From NCBI GenBank assembly GCA_963971305.1, contig OZ020303.1, positions 16,923,184 to 16,987,183 of the forward strand: DNA of 64,000 nucleotides, read 5' to 3'. Both the position numbers and the translations under genes were made by a program. The notes under the pieces were generated by a model. That model was not told where the DNA came from, ran no database searches, and saw only the letters and a list, made by a program, of their open reading frames with translations. How positions within the stretch are numbered: position 1 is the stretch's first letter; each line of letters opens with the position of its first letter. This DNA comes from Arcuatula senhousia. Taxonomy: Eukaryota; Mollusca; Bivalvia; Mytilida; Mytilidae. Positions 23,047 through 37,700 of this stretch are shown here, in pieces.

Positions 23047-25965
23047 ATTGTGTCCTGCTGCATCAGGTGAGACATTTTTCTGTCTTACTAGTTTATTTCC
23101 ATGTCTGTCCTATGAAAGAAGTTTTGGTTTGTCATTAGTTTAGATTAGATTTTCTATGAAGGAGGTATGCTATACACATATTCCATTGGCCAAGAAAAAA
23201 ATATTTCTTATTGAAATACCCCTTGCTTCAACTCATTGCTAATGGATTAAAGAAAAAAGAAGGATGTTATGGTATGAATACAAAAAAACTCTTGTTTAAA
23301 GGGTACTTAATTTTTTATAAAACTGTTACATCCAAAAACAAGAACAATTGAAAATCTTCAATAGAAAAAAAAACATCTAGCAGTCTTACATATTGACAAG
23401 TGGTCACTGTGTGTACTGAAAACCTACATAATAAATACGATCACAATACTTCATAGCCATGAAATAAAAATGAGTTGATATAAAACTTGTTATAGACTTA
23501 AGATAGATGTTTGCCTCTTGTCAGAATAGAATCTTTGAAATCCTTTCATGAGCAGACTCACAGCATTCCTAGTTGACCACATATGTTCATTAAGTCATTT
23601 TTTATTGATTAAGGTTAACAATATTTGAAATGATTAAATTTATTAAGTATAAGAATTTACTCAGAAGCAGCCTATTGAGTTACATAATACTCCTTCTCTT
23701 TCTTTTGTTTTATAAATTTCATTCATTGGAAGGGCTTACTGTAAATCGTTTCAATTCAATATCAGCATAGCGGTAAATCTCCTATAAATTCTGAATATTA
23801 TACAGCTATCTGTTACTCAAAACTAGAATTACAGGAAATTCCACTTAAAATGCCACTATTGTTTATTAGTTTTCAATATCTGACATGCAAATGGTTATAT
23901 AAACTTACACCATGTAGACTATTCCATAAAGGACGACATTTATTCAGCCATTGCATAATATGAATAACTGTCATTTATACTCCAAAAACAACAATCAGAT
24001 TTAGATGAATTATTCATCAGTCAATTCTTCATAGTGTTAGAATAAAACTCTAAAGTATTTGAAAGCTGTCTGAAACAGCTATAAACAATAACTGTCATAA
24101 AAGCAAAATGCCATCTTGTAAATAACATGTTAATGGAGTTTTAATACTTAAAGTGTTTTAAGATATGCGAGGTAAAATATAATGACAACTTAAATGCAAA
24201 AAAAAATGTGTGATAAGATACATCAAACATTGCTAATTCATTACCAGGCAAAGAATCCTCCATATACAAACAAGAATTACAAACAAATAAGAGGCTCCCA
24301 GGAGCCTACTTTACCTTGGGACAGAAACAACTTTCTTGGCATTTAAAAGCGCAATAAGTTTATTAATAAGGGATTATGCAGATAGGTGCATGCAGCCAAG
24401 TTGGCTTTTTCTATCTTCTATATACATGTAATTCCATTAAGGACCCATAAATTGCAATCGAATGAATAAAACAATGGTTTAACCCAATAATTCTTCTGAA
24501 ATGCCTGTTCCAAGCCAGGGCCATTGTGATGTTAATTTTTTCTAGTTGGAAGCTCAAAGCAAAACTTTTTTCACTCTAACGGAGCACCTGAGTTCACTCT
24601 CGTTATGACTCAGTCTATGTTGTTAATTTCTGTTTGGTTGATTTTGTGGGTTTTTTTTATGTTTTGTGCTTTTCCAGCTGTTCTCATTCCTGTTTACTGA
24701 TTTTTCGTTTCCCTTTCATACTTTTGACACAATTGTGAGATAAAAAGATACTAATACTGTCAGAATATATATGTTAAACAAAGATAAATTTATTTTCAGA
24801 AAACATGACGGAAATTTTTTGAGCCACATTTTTCTATTTATGGGCAATAGAAAGGAAATACTTCCTCCTGTCTTGTACATTAGCAAGTCATAATGTTGTA
24901 ATTTACTATGAATCTTTTGTCCTAATGGCATAAAACGTAATTTAATATCTTTCTGCCAGACAAAATCTTCTTCTCCTGACCTTTATAGGAATAGCTTTGC
25001 TCAGACTTGTGGAAACTTCAATCAAGGATGTGAGAAATGGTAAAATAAAGAGGTTTATACAGCACAACTAGTGCAAAAATTATTCAGGATAAAATAACGA
25101 AGCATTTTTTGTTAGCCGGGTTGCAGCCTAAACAACAAATGCTACGACTAAGCTTCATATATCAAAAATAGGGGATGGTTGTGCCAATTTGAAAATTTAA
25201 TAAGCACATATGCAACTATGTCTGCAGTTTGCTAATTAACCTAATTAATTGATCCTGAAACGTTCTGAAATTATCCTCCTTTTATAGAATGTTTGAAATT
25301 ATTTCCCGTGTTTTCAGAAAATTACCCAAAAAATCCCACAAAACGTTTCCATTAATTATGCTATAGATTTAAAGATTTATATAATAGATTATAGTGGTAA
25401 GTTTACCCTAAAAATGTATGCAAACATTGTTTTATCGTCAAAAATTGTAACTTGATAAAAAATGAAAACCATATTGAAGTGTTTTTTTTTCATACGTTTA
25501 AAATTAGGCTATACAATATTGATTGAAAGTTATCCTGCCACTGGACTTTGGTTCGATCTACAGGTGGGATAAAAAAAACAATAAAATATAATAAACTAAA
25601 ATATAATACCGTAGAGCCTTTAAATTCTTATTAGCAAAACCGTGTAAGGTCATGCAAATGCAACGCTTTTATTGAGTGGTCTACATGTATTTTTTTAAAG
25701 CAACGCAACGATTGATTTTCCTGCAAATTCGCAGGTTTTTCCTAGTATATCTTTATTATGAATGTAAGCCACTGATTATATTTGTACTTTCATCATCAAT
25801 TCTGTAATTTTCAAAGGGCTCATACTCAACAATAATAGTCAACAGCATGGCTTATCAATGCATCCACTTGGCAAAACATGACTTTGACCTATTGACCCCC
25901 AAATCTTTAGGCTTGGATGTTTCCTCTTAAGTTTAAAGTGTGCAAGATTCAAGGAATTCTATCCA

Positions 25966-26073
25966 GGGTGCGGTTTCATAAAGCGATCGCCAATCAACGT
26001 GCTTGTTATCCCATGCAAATTAAATGGGCTTACGTGCACATTAAGCTAACGACTGCTTTATGAAACGGCACCC
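25966..26073. mobile_element. Short hairpin MITE, ~108 bp
   Basis: The ends are GGGTGCGGTTTCATAAAGC and GCTTTATGAAACGGCACCC, an inverted repeat of about 18 bp. Inner bases (CGTGCTTGTTATCCC…) carry no coding potential. Confidence 0.75.
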
Positions 26074-26989
26074 AGGTGTTCAAAAGTTAAGCTTCAGATA
26101 TCATTCCATAAGGAAACCCAAACTCTTTACTCCCCTGCTTTTGCAGAAAGGCTAGGGACCACTAACAAGTCTCTCAACAAACGTCCAAACATCATTAGTA
26201 AAACTTGGAGAGGATATTTTTATTTTTGCTGTATATGCTGTACTGAAAAATTCATCCAAAAATATATCAGTCAAGATAAACCTTTAAAAAGAAATTTATA
26301 CTGAACACACAAGAAAAGCTTTCCAATTTCCAGCTTAAGACCACAAGTTTTATGCAATCTGAATAGAACTTGATCTCTTAATGAGATTTAGAAGATTGGT
26401 TCTTAACTTGAGAAATTCAGCACCTATAATAGTCATCTACAGACAATATGGCAGACATTGTATATTATTAAGGCAACTATCCTGACAGTTCATTTGATGT
26501 GTTAAGTAGAGAAACGACATCTTCCAAGGAATTATGTAATCTCTTAGGAACAGATGCTATTTATAAGGTGCAAGGATAATGATAGTCCATTCTATTTTAT
26601 AGGAGAAGCAGTAAATTTAATGCAAGAAAAGAAGATTACAACTAATCAGTCAGCTTATAAGAGACAACTAGAATGCAAATGACTAGGAAAGAAAATTCTA
26701 GGATAGATATCAGAAATGGGTATAAATTGACCATTTGAAATGAAGATGTTACACCATAGTGTGGTTTTAATTCTTTCACATGGTGTTTAATCACTAATGT
26801 TATACTTGTACTAAAGCTTTAATACAATTGGACTATCTTACTGCATTATATTCTTCATGCATGTTCCAAAGCAAAATATTGAAGATATAAATTTCCTGGT
26901 GATATGCACAACTACATATGGTGCACTAGCTAATACAAAGTTTTGTTTCATGGTGTTGATTAGTTTCAGGAGTTTAGAGGTATAACTTT

Positions 26990-27665
26990 GAGAACAAGAG
27001 TTAACACTAAAGTAGGTCTCGCCTGTCGGCACCATCAGAATACTAAAGTTCCATCAACATAGGACTTAAGGTTCTTGCGATAGAGATGTGCTCGCAAAAC
27101 CTTAACATTGCTATTGTATGTATCGAAAATTGTCAAAGTCACTCAACTAGAAAATCAAGGTCAAAAGATGGGGATGCAACTGTGCTGAGTTACTCCCAGG
27201 GCATATGCATACCAAGTTTCAAGTTTCTTATGATATAAAGGTGCTTGCAAAACCTTAACATTGCTATTTTATGTATCGAAAATTTACGTCACTCAACCAG
27301 AAAATCAAGGGTAAGGTCAAAAGATGGGGATGCAACTGTGCTAAGCTAATACTAGGGCTTTTGAATACCATGTTTTATCAACCTAGGACTTATAGTTCTT
27401 TAGATATGGAGGTTCTTGCAAAACCTTACCATTGCTACTATATGTATCAAAAATTGTCAGTCACTCAACCGGAAAATCAAGCTCAAGGCCAATAGATGGG
27501 GATGCATCTTTGCTAAGCTACTACTGGGGGATATGCATATCAAGTTTCATCAACCTAGGGCCTTTAGCTCTTGAGATATGGAGGTGTTCATAAAACCTTA
27601 CCCAAAAAGTTAATGCCGCCGGAAAGTAACTCCTATGTCCTGCTCTGCTCTGCAGGTGAGACAAA
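26990..27665. repeat. Inverted-orientation copy of the TCTCACCTGCGAAGCTGAGC repeat family
   Basis: It begins GAACAAGAGTTAACACTAAAG and ends CTGCTCTGCAGGTGAGACA. Four internal units of roughly 120-160 bp share AAAAGATGGGGATGCAACTG. It is the reverse complement of the type at 16078-16617. Confidence 0.75.
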
Positions 27666-29287
27666 AACAATGTTTGCCCAACAAAGTGGGGAAATACAAA
27701 ATACAGGGTACAGAAAATCTGTATATAAAATTTTCAGGAAATGAACAATAAATAACCATTTAAATGGTTGGGAAATCCAAATAAGACTACATACAAATCT
27801 TCATGTAACAGGCACTCACAACCATAAAGAACAAAACAATTTGCTGATTGAGTTAACAGTTTTATTATATGGCTGCCACTACTGACAGGACTAACATTGT
27901 GCGGTATAATAGTTCCCTATCGGTGCTTATCACATTCGATGAGCTTTAATCCTAGATTACAGTCTAGTATTGATCAACAACAGCAAACATATAAGGAGAT
28001 CAAACAACAGACCGAAAATTTGGTAGTAGACTTTCGATAGTTTTGTCTTAAAATTGTAAATGTAATTTTAACACAGAACAAAAAATAAAGAAAATGATAT
28101 TGTGTTTTCTTAGGTTTTACAGAAAAAAAGTTGTAAAAATTTAGAGACACAATAATTTGACAATGAAGGTAATCCCTCTTTGAAATTTCATATCAGTGTT
28201 TCAGCTTTTGAACAAGTTTGTGTTTTTACATTTGTATGATAATTTTCTTCAGGTCAACTTTTATCATCTTGTATGTTACTGTTAACTATGATATCTAAGA
28301 AAACAGATCACTCTTTTATAAATTTGGTTATTAAATGTAAGAATTTCTATTACAGAATATCTTTAACATCTTATTCTACTTAGAAAAAAATTAAGTTTAC
28401 AACTTTTATATCATGAAATAGTATGATCAGAATGCTACTCTTTTAGGCAACTACAAAATTTGGTTAACTCTTTTCTTCTAATATGTCACTCATATGTAAA
28501 TCAAGTATATACCTGACATAGATAATACGTCAGAGTTGTTAAATATATTTATAAAGAAAAAAATAAACAAGAACAGAATATGTAACAGTAAATATAAGAT
28601 TGCACAAATTGATTTATAATTGCAACTAAGCCATTTAATACAAGTATAATGTATTGAATATAATATCATAAATGTGTTTTGGTCCCATAATGATAAGAAT
28701 ATCAAGCAAGTTGTGGAATATTTTCTTACAATTATTAAATAAAGATCACAACCAAAAAAAAATAAATAAGGATGGATTTCTAAATGTATACATTAATTAT
28801 CAGGAAAAAGTGTGTCATTGAGTAAAATTCCAAACATAAATTGTGTACAGTAAAACCTGTCAAAACCAAACCCGGAATACAATGAAAACCTGTCTATACC
28901 AAACTGCATCTAAACCCCACTTTTTATATTTCTGTAACTTTAAACTTTTACAAACAGTACACCTTTCCATAGAGAACAAATTCACAACCCAAAAATGGGT
29001 TCAATTATGACAGGTTACTGAACAAAATCAAAAATAGGTAAAAATTATTAGAACTAAACAAAAAAGTTAAAATACACAATATAAATACGGACCACAACCA
29101 TAGCATAGTAAATAATATATATATATAACATAGATTGTATAAACTCTGATAAACGTACAAGTTAAAGTGAAAACTTGAAATGAAACAACAATATAAACAA
29201 GTCAACAATTATATAAATAAAAAAAATCAAAATAAGAAATAAACAATATATTGAACAAGCATTCTGAGAGTATTGCAAAACAATACA

Positions 29288-30294
29288 TAGTCCCCTACCG
29301 GCCTCATATTTCAGTCACTGGTAACAATTTGTCAAACAAATGAATACCTAAACTTGATCAGTTTATTATCTACAAGGAACAATAAAAAAGTGTAGAAAAT
29401 AAAATTGCAATGGATTTTCTAACTTCAAAGTGCCATAACTCCCATAAAAATTTGTGGACCGGCAGGAAACTCTAATTTAATCTGTAACTCATCATGGAAA
29501 ACTCACATACCAAAAATCAGTTCATTATCTAGAAGTGTTAGAAAAAAGTGCTGAAAACTGATATTTTATTGAATTTTCAAAGTTCAAAGGGCCATAACTC
29601 CCATAAAAAATTGTGGACCGGCATTAAACTCAAACTTGATCTGTAACTCATCAAGGTAATCTCACATTCCAAAAATCAGTTCATTATCTATAAGCGTTTA
29701 GAAAAAAAGTGCGGAAAACTGATATTTTATTGAATTTTTTCAAAGTTCAAAGGGCCATAACTCCCATAAAAATTTGTGGACCGGCATGAAACTCAAACTT
29801 GATCTGTAACTCATCAAGGTAATCTCACATACCAAAAATCAGTTCATTATCTATAAGCGTTTAGAAAAAAAGTGCGGAAAACTGAAATTTTAGCAAATTT
29901 TCAAAGTTCAAAGGGCCATAACTCCCATAAAAATTTGTGGACCGGCATGAAACTCAAACTTGATCTGTAACTCATCAAGGTTAACTCACATACCAAAAAT
30001 CAGTTCATTATCTATAAGCGTTTAGAAAAAAAGTGCGGAAAACTGAAATTTTAGTGAATTTTCAAAGTTCAAAGGGCCATAACTCCCATAAAAATTTGCG
30101 GACCGGCACGAAACTCAAACTTGATCTGTAACTCATCAAGGTAAACTCACATACCAAAAATCAGTTCATTATCTATAAGCATTTAGAAAAAAAGTGTGGA
30201 AAACTGAGGCGTGACAGACGGACAGACAGACAGACGGACAGACGGACAGAGCGCAAACCTATAGTCCCCTTCGGCTTTCGCCGGTAGGGGACTA
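29288..30294. mobile_element. TIR element with five-unit tandem core (TAGTCCCCTACCGG family)
   Basis: The termini are TAGTCCCCTACCGG (29288-29301) and CCGGTAGGGGACTA (30281-30294), perfect 14-bp inverted repeats. The core is about five units of ~155-160 bp, each with AGGGCCATAACTCCCATAAA and AATCAGTTCATTATCTATAA. A GACAGACGGACA simple tract lies near the right end. No transposase is present. Confidence 0.85.
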
Positions 30295-31751
30295 AAAATA
30301 CTTGGATTTCTGGAATGCATTTTTTAATTGTAAAAAAAAATAGGATTTCACTGGGATCAATAATGGATTCAATAGATTTTTGTTTCATGTTAACAATCAT
30401 AAGGAACAACAATATAGTACAATCCCTTGTTTTCTCAGAATTTAGTATGCAGTTTATCTGTTGTCAACATTGGAATGTTTTATATCATACTGAAAGGGGA
30501 GAAATGGAAATACAAAAACTCATAATGGAAAAAAAATCTATTTCTAGAATCTGAGAAACAAGATAGTCCTTTGGGCAACATATCTATTCAAAAGACTGGA
30601 GTAAAAATTGATGTCATGCATACTTTAGTTATAGATCTATATAATGTCAATATATTTGTAAACAATAAATCTAAAGTTTCTTACAACCATAAAACTCAAC
30701 AAATCTGTCTGTGCTGTAATAATATTAAAACTTTAACTTTATGACTAATACAACAATCTTATGTTTGATTAATGATAACTGTTTCAAAATCTAATTTTAA
30801 TTTCAACTATTTAAGCATGAATGCCTTTCCAATAAATAATTATAGTAGGCCATTTTCATATGTATGATATTTTATATACATATGGAAAGCTAAAAATTTC
30901 AAACTGGATATATATGACTGATGAATATTTTGGCAATATTGATGATATTTTCAATGTTTATTTCTTAGTTCCACTTATTTTACCTTCACTCTGTACAGCT
31001 CGGTCAGCATTAGTTCATGTCAGTCCAGTCTATATGATCTCATGTCATGTTTCTTGCTACTGTCTCGTGCTATGTCTTAGTTGTACACTATAGGTTACAA
31101 CATTATGGTACATTTTACCATCATAATAAAGCTCAAACTCTTGTCTATTTTGAACACTTGTCTAATAACAGATCTTGAAATAATCATCAATATTATAACA
31201 TTATATCTACACAATGTACATAAGTAGACATCTATTAGGAATATACATTTAAAAAATACACAAGGGAACAATACACACTGACTATAAATACATATCTACA
31301 ATCAATAATTGATGGAGCCATTTTTATTACAGTTCTGTGAAGACACTTTTCTTTACAGCTTTCAACTTTACATCCATCAAGGGCAGAGGTGTAGCATTAC
31401 ATTGTAAAGAATGCCTTAAATATACAGATCAATAAGAGAAATGCAATAAAAATGGCTTAATTCTACATCTAGAAGTTTATTTATCCTACCAAAGCAATGT
31501 TTTTCTTTTTCTTCTTAAATTATAAATGCTGTTTTATCACCAATTTAACTTCTCTATGTAGTCAATAATTTCATTTTACAAAGTTAACAAAAAACACTTT
31601 CTACAGAAAAAAAAAATAGATTCAAATACACTATCAGTTGTTAACTACATTATGTTATGATGATGGCATGGAAAATATATAAGTTTCATTAGCATTTTTT
31701 TTCAGCATTTTGATATCCATACAAACTACCATGTCAGATGTCTCAGATTTT

Positions 31752-34700
31752 TCAGCACTGGCAGCCACTATTTTGAGGGTTAGGATTTTCAGTAAGACGT
31801 GTTCCCTTTGCTTGACTGTTGACGAGAGATGGATCAGAATCCAGACTTTCAGACATCTTGTCGCATATTATGTCTACCAACCTCTCGAACACGGCTTTGA
31901 CATTTATATTTTCTTTTGCTGATGTTTCAAAAAATTCCAATCCTGAAATGGAAAATGAGTTTGTTTTAAAATTAATATTGCTGTTGGAAAAAAAACATCT
32001 TTTTAAATCAGACCACAAATAAAAAAGTCGATTTTTGGGGTGTGGCCCCTTTTTTACCCCCTGTAGCAATGTAATGGAGCAATATATATCAAAATCATTG
32101 ACACATTTAGTTGAAAGAATTTAATGAGGAATTCAATAAAATAGAATTTTCAAATCAAATGAATAATAAACATTCCACAACAGTTTTGTCAATACACCTG
32201 TTTTAGTCCCTTTTGACCCTTTTTTCTAATACAGTAAGGGCCACAAACCCCAAATACTATACCAACCTTCCTTTAGTGGTTACAAACATCATATCAAAAT
32301 TTCAAAACAATCAGTCAATATATACTCAAGTTATTGCACGGAAACCAAATGTACACAGACGATGACATTGCCATAACATTATACAATCACAAAAATTTTG
32401 CAGTGTATAAAAAATTTAAAAGACTTTTAAATTTTTTAAATGGTATGTTTTTTTCCTTCTTATTACACCAACTAAGAAATGCAATTTTTTTCTTGATGAA
32501 TTTATCATGTTTCTTGGTGTTACAAATTTCCTTCAAAGAATATTCAGAAAGTTCTAGACATCTAAGTAGCCAATGGCTAAACAACCCACAACATTCTTTC
32601 ACCCACATATTGGCCTGTGGTCAAGTGTTAATAAATAGTTCTGACAAAGCAGATCTACAAAAAGAGCAAAGACCTATGGTGTTGGTACAATAAAGTGGTC
32701 TTGTACTTTACTTCTTCAGTAAAATATTGAAAGATAGTTTATTAAGGTTAATGCGGACAGGTGTCATGTGACCGAGCACATCTACATGTAAATACGCAAA
32801 GAAAATGCTAGCATATCAATAAATACATAACAAAAAGATTAAATGAGTTAATCAAAGAAATGTTTAACATACAATAATATTTTTTAAGCAGACATATGAC
32901 TATTTACTTAAAGTGTAAGTTCGCGATTTTTTCAAAATTTGTACATTGAAAGACTATCATATAAAAATAACTTTGGTGAAATTCCTAGTGCTCAAATATG
33001 CATAGTTAGGAAAAAATTGACTTTTGAAAGATAAAAAATTCTATCCATGGAGGGTCACGTGATTTGTACTAGATGGCGCTGCTCAAAGCCTGAATGTTGC
33101 ATCCTATACCCATGTGGTATTTACGGATGTGTACCACAACGGACAATTTGAAATACTTATAACAACATATTATCTAAATCTGGAGTTTATTAAAAACTTT
33201 GGAAAATGATACTTTTGGATTTTCACAGGTCACAATGCTGTTGTCATAGAAATTTGTACAAACACAAGTATTCCTTCAATATCTAGATTGCAAATAACAA
33301 TATACACATTTACAATCTGTGTGACCCATCTCTAGATGAGGCACACCTTAATGACCAGTCCATGAAGGATACACATCAACATGACTTATTCATAATTTTC
33401 TATTATTCATAAAAGAACTGTTAAATACTACCATGACCTGCCCATAATGTGACCCATCAATGGACAAGCCACGCTAATGTAACCATTCCATGTATAGACC
33501 ACATCCATGTGACCCATCAATGGATGAGGCACGCCTATGTAACCCATCCATGTATGGACCACATCTACGTGACCCATCAATGGATAAGGCACGTTTATGT
33601 AACCCATCCATGTGACCCATCCATGGATGGACCACATCGATGTTACCATTCTATGGATGAGGCACACCATTGTGACCCATCTATGGATAAGGCACACCCA
33701 TGTGACCCATCCATGGACTGACTACACCCATGTGACCCATTCATGGATGGACCACACCCATGTGACCCATCCATGGATGGACCACACCCATGTGACCCAT
33801 CTATGGATGGACCACACCCATGTGACCCATCCATGGATGAAGCACACTAAATGTGACCTTCCAATAGATAGAGCACCAATGGAATAGGCTCACTTAAAAT
33901 ATTTGTAGCGACCATTTAGACTTTGTTTTGGTTTCACAGCTATGCTTTCACAATTAGTCTTAATGTTTTATTTTAATGTAATCTTTTATCTGTTTTGAAC
34001 TTACTATTGGCATGATATGCCTGTGCATGGCATAATCAGTCTAAATGTATACAAGTTTTTTTTTATTTGGTTAAAATGTATATCCATGCACAAAGATTGT
34101 TATTTTTTTTTGGCTAAGGAGTAGAACACCAAAATTGTAAATTGATCTATCAAAAATTAAAAAAAGTCACCACCAATTATCCCTGTGTTTTACCATGAAT
34201 CTGGATCAACTCATTTCATGTAAAAAAAATGCAGATAAAATTACGCCAGGCCAAGTGTGAACATGTTATAGAATATGGATAACCACAATTGTTTTGATTG
34301 TACAAAGTTCTCTGATAGATTTTTTTACTTGTGTGTAATACATCTACTGAAATAAAAAGCTGAAAATTAAGTTGTATTATAAGTTATATTTATTGCTGAA
34401 TCTTTCAAGACAAATGTCCAATACAAATTACATTGACCTTCAATCCATTATATACAAAATATACAATTACATTGAGAAATTATCTATTATAGCATTTAAC
34501 CTTATTCCATGTACAATTTATGTTTATATATATTAAGCTTTTAAAATTATAAATCGCACAAACACACACACACACACAACTTGGACAAATCTTTTCTCAA
34601 TAATATTTTTTTTTTTTCATTAGCATACTTATGAAGTCTTACAAGTGTACAGGTAATTTTTATTGTAACGTCCCTTAAATTAAAGAAAATTCTAAGGACA

Positions 34701-37700
34701 AAAATTTTAGACCCCATCTACCTTAAAAAACACAATAATTACATTTTTATAATAATATTAATGTTCTTGTTATGCAACAATATAAGACTTCAAAAAAAAA
34801 TCACACAAATTAACTAAACATGCACCTCATTTGATTGAATACATGTTCAAAAATACATAAAATTAATAAAAACATTCTTTTACATCCAATTAGTCATCAA
34901 ATTCATAAAGATCCTGAGATACATTTGCATTAGTAGGGGGTTGTGTCTCAACATCCCCCTGGCTCAAATCAATTCCTGAATCGTCAGTATAAGTTGTGTT
35001 GCTGTCATTCCTTTTTTTGCAAGATTCTATTTCAGAATCAATTTTTGATTTAGATTTAATAATATTGGTCTTAAATTGTCTAATAATCTTCTCTATGGAT
35101 TGAAGTTTTGTTATGTCATTGTTATTATATGTTATTTTAATTTCTATATTGGATGACTCTGGCAAAGGTCTGTCATGTAAGGCATCCTGGCAATAGTCTA
35201 TGAATACTTCTGGCACTGTGTTGTTCTTTAGCTCCAAGTCTGAAAATAGGATTTATACATAATTATCTTAATTTATTAATTAACTATTTATAGAGACCTA
35301 ATGTGTTAAACGACTAATCTTAAACAAATATAAAATACCAGAAGATACAACAATTAATAGAAGATATATAAATGTGGAATAAGAATTATAATTGTATTAC
35401 GGGTAGCACAAACTTCATATATGCTTGGCAATTTCAAATCTGCAATGGAAAAGAGCATGTAGCCTTCCGTATAATTGTGGGTTGTGTCGCTTACACTTAT
35501 TCCATATCTCATTATTTTCTATTCATTGTAACTAGTGGTTGCTGCTTGTTTTAGGTATTATAGGTAGAATATTACAATACATGTATTGCAATTGCTAATA
35601 AACAAAAAGTTACCTAGGTATTTGTCTATTCCATTTACATGGTCTTGGTACATTCTTTTACATGTTTCCTCATCATCAACATCAACTACTTTCTGGAAAA
35701 CTTTCATCAATTTTGCCTTCTTTTTTGCAGTTTTAACTTTTTTTGTGACATGATCCAAGGACCAAGAAAGTGCTCCCTGTAAGAATGCTGTTTTGTCTTT
35801 ATCGGCACTTACTCCCTGCAGCTCTTTAAACAGCTGTAAAAAACAATTATCTTTTATTTTTATTCATGAATTTGAAATGCTTGTATCAGAACCATGTTTT
35901 GACATGTTTGAAGCTATAGTTTAGGTTAAGGAAACTTGTTTGTCTGTTGACCTTTTAGTCCATGTTAACTTTAGTTTAACATTTATGTCTTTAAAATTTG
36001 TTGAAATAATAAAGTTTGTATTTCCCACTTTCCACCAAATCCTGAGACTTAATTGTAATAAGTGTCAGCATGAAACAGTGTTTCCTTCTGACATGAAAAT
36101 CACAATGGGCTTGATTAAGCTATTTTTTTTAACAGGTTATGGTTATAATAAGTACAGACCCTCTGAAATTCAAACTTAATCTTTTTTGTGCTCTTCATAC
36201 ACTTATTGTGCATTCATCATGCGCTCATTATGCATGTGTTCATGGTGCGTGTGGTTACCGGTAGTCTACATTTTAGTAGGTTTATGCCATATATCAAGCA
36301 CAGGTGTAAAAATGACCCTACCATGTTATCTATTGCCAATGATACTTACATTTTGAGGAATGCTTTTGTCTTTCCCAAATTGGTGCTCATGTTTCAAAAA
36401 TATCTTATTGACTAATTCAAAGTTTGTTTGAGAGTACTTTGAAACGCTAACTACAGCTCCAACCAAACTGCTGTCTTTAGTTACATTCTGAAATTGAAAT
36501 AAACAATTCAACATCAAAGACGTTGTTATGATCACAGGGGCTTGAATTCTGGTCATTTAATTATATCGACTAAAAAAAAAATCGACCCCCTACTTTATAA
36601 TACCCCTAATATAGAGTAGGGGGTCTATTTTTTTTTTAGTTGATATAAATGACCAGAATTCAAGCCCCTGTGGTTATGATGTACATATGTTTATATTTTT
36701 ATAATACCAAATGCATAGAGAACCTTTGAACGACTAACCAAGGAGAAGATGGTCATGACTTGTTAAAGGCATTTCAAATGAAATATAGTGTTATTGCATA
36801 AAAGGCAGATCTATACAATATTTAAATGATAAAACATTCCAAAAATATTATAAACCGAGTGTTCTTACCTTAACTTCTATATCTTTAACCATTTGAACTA
36901 CTACTTCTGATAACTTGGTATCACCTTGCTCCACATAGTGTTTTCTAGTCTGTGTTACATAGTCCTTAAATTAGAAAACATAAAAAAGTAGAAAATGAAT
37001 TTGAGGAGTTAGACTCATTTTATTATGATTTTAAGGTTCTATAGCTATAGTAACATGCCTATTGATTTATGTAAATTATAAATTACATTTAAGTTAATGA
37101 TCTTTGACTTTAAGCATTTTGACAATATAAATGAGAAGCTGCTAAGAAAAATGTACCAAAAATTAACCATCAACCACTTTGTCTAAAATTGACTGTAGGG
37201 TATTACCTGAAATGTTGGTTTCAGTACAGACTGAGCACCATTGTGTACATTACCCAGTCTCACCATCTCGTCTCCACTCAATACATAATATAGATGAATA
37301 TGAACAATCCTGTAAAATATATAATAACAGTTCAAAAACTAATTTTATTTCAAATACATTTTTATTCTATATGATGAATTGTCAATGAATGTGCCTCTAA
37401 TTTTTTTGAATATTCATGATCAGAAAGTAAATTACCTTTTAAAGACATTGCAAATGTTAAAATTATGAACAGAACCGTAGAACAATTTCTTTTGAAGGAA
37501 AATTTTCATTTACATACCTTAATTCATGCAACTGTGTTTCTTTTGCTAACTGTTGGAGGGCACAACGAATGTGGTTCCCTCCCAGTGTCCATAAATTATA
37601 ACAAGATATTCTGCTGTCTACAAACTGGTGTCTTTCTTTTACCTAAATTTAAAAAAAAAAGCATTAGCTTATATTCACTTTGATACATTTGTATTATAAT

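Larger units (their letters stand above)
20341..31751. other. Intergenic interval between two convergent genes
   Basis: No gene could be supported here. The sequence is AT-rich and holds four listed repeat elements (22463-23046, 25966-26073, 26990-27665, 29288-30294), a short fragment of the GGCTCCCAGGAGCC family at ~24291-24310, and a dispersed-repeat remnant at ~24540-24730. The part nearest 31751 should contain the Rab3 3' UTR. ORFs of 60-80 codons here have no domain I recognise. Confidence 0.6.

Noticed and set aside
33428..33887. Overlapping ORFs on both strands (His/Pro/Asp-rich and Gly/Ser-rich repeats of about 90 codons)
   Set aside because: They arise because the 30-bp minisatellite unit is a multiple of three. 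All frames show the same periodic peptides and there are no splice or start signals. The same applies at 47946-48389.
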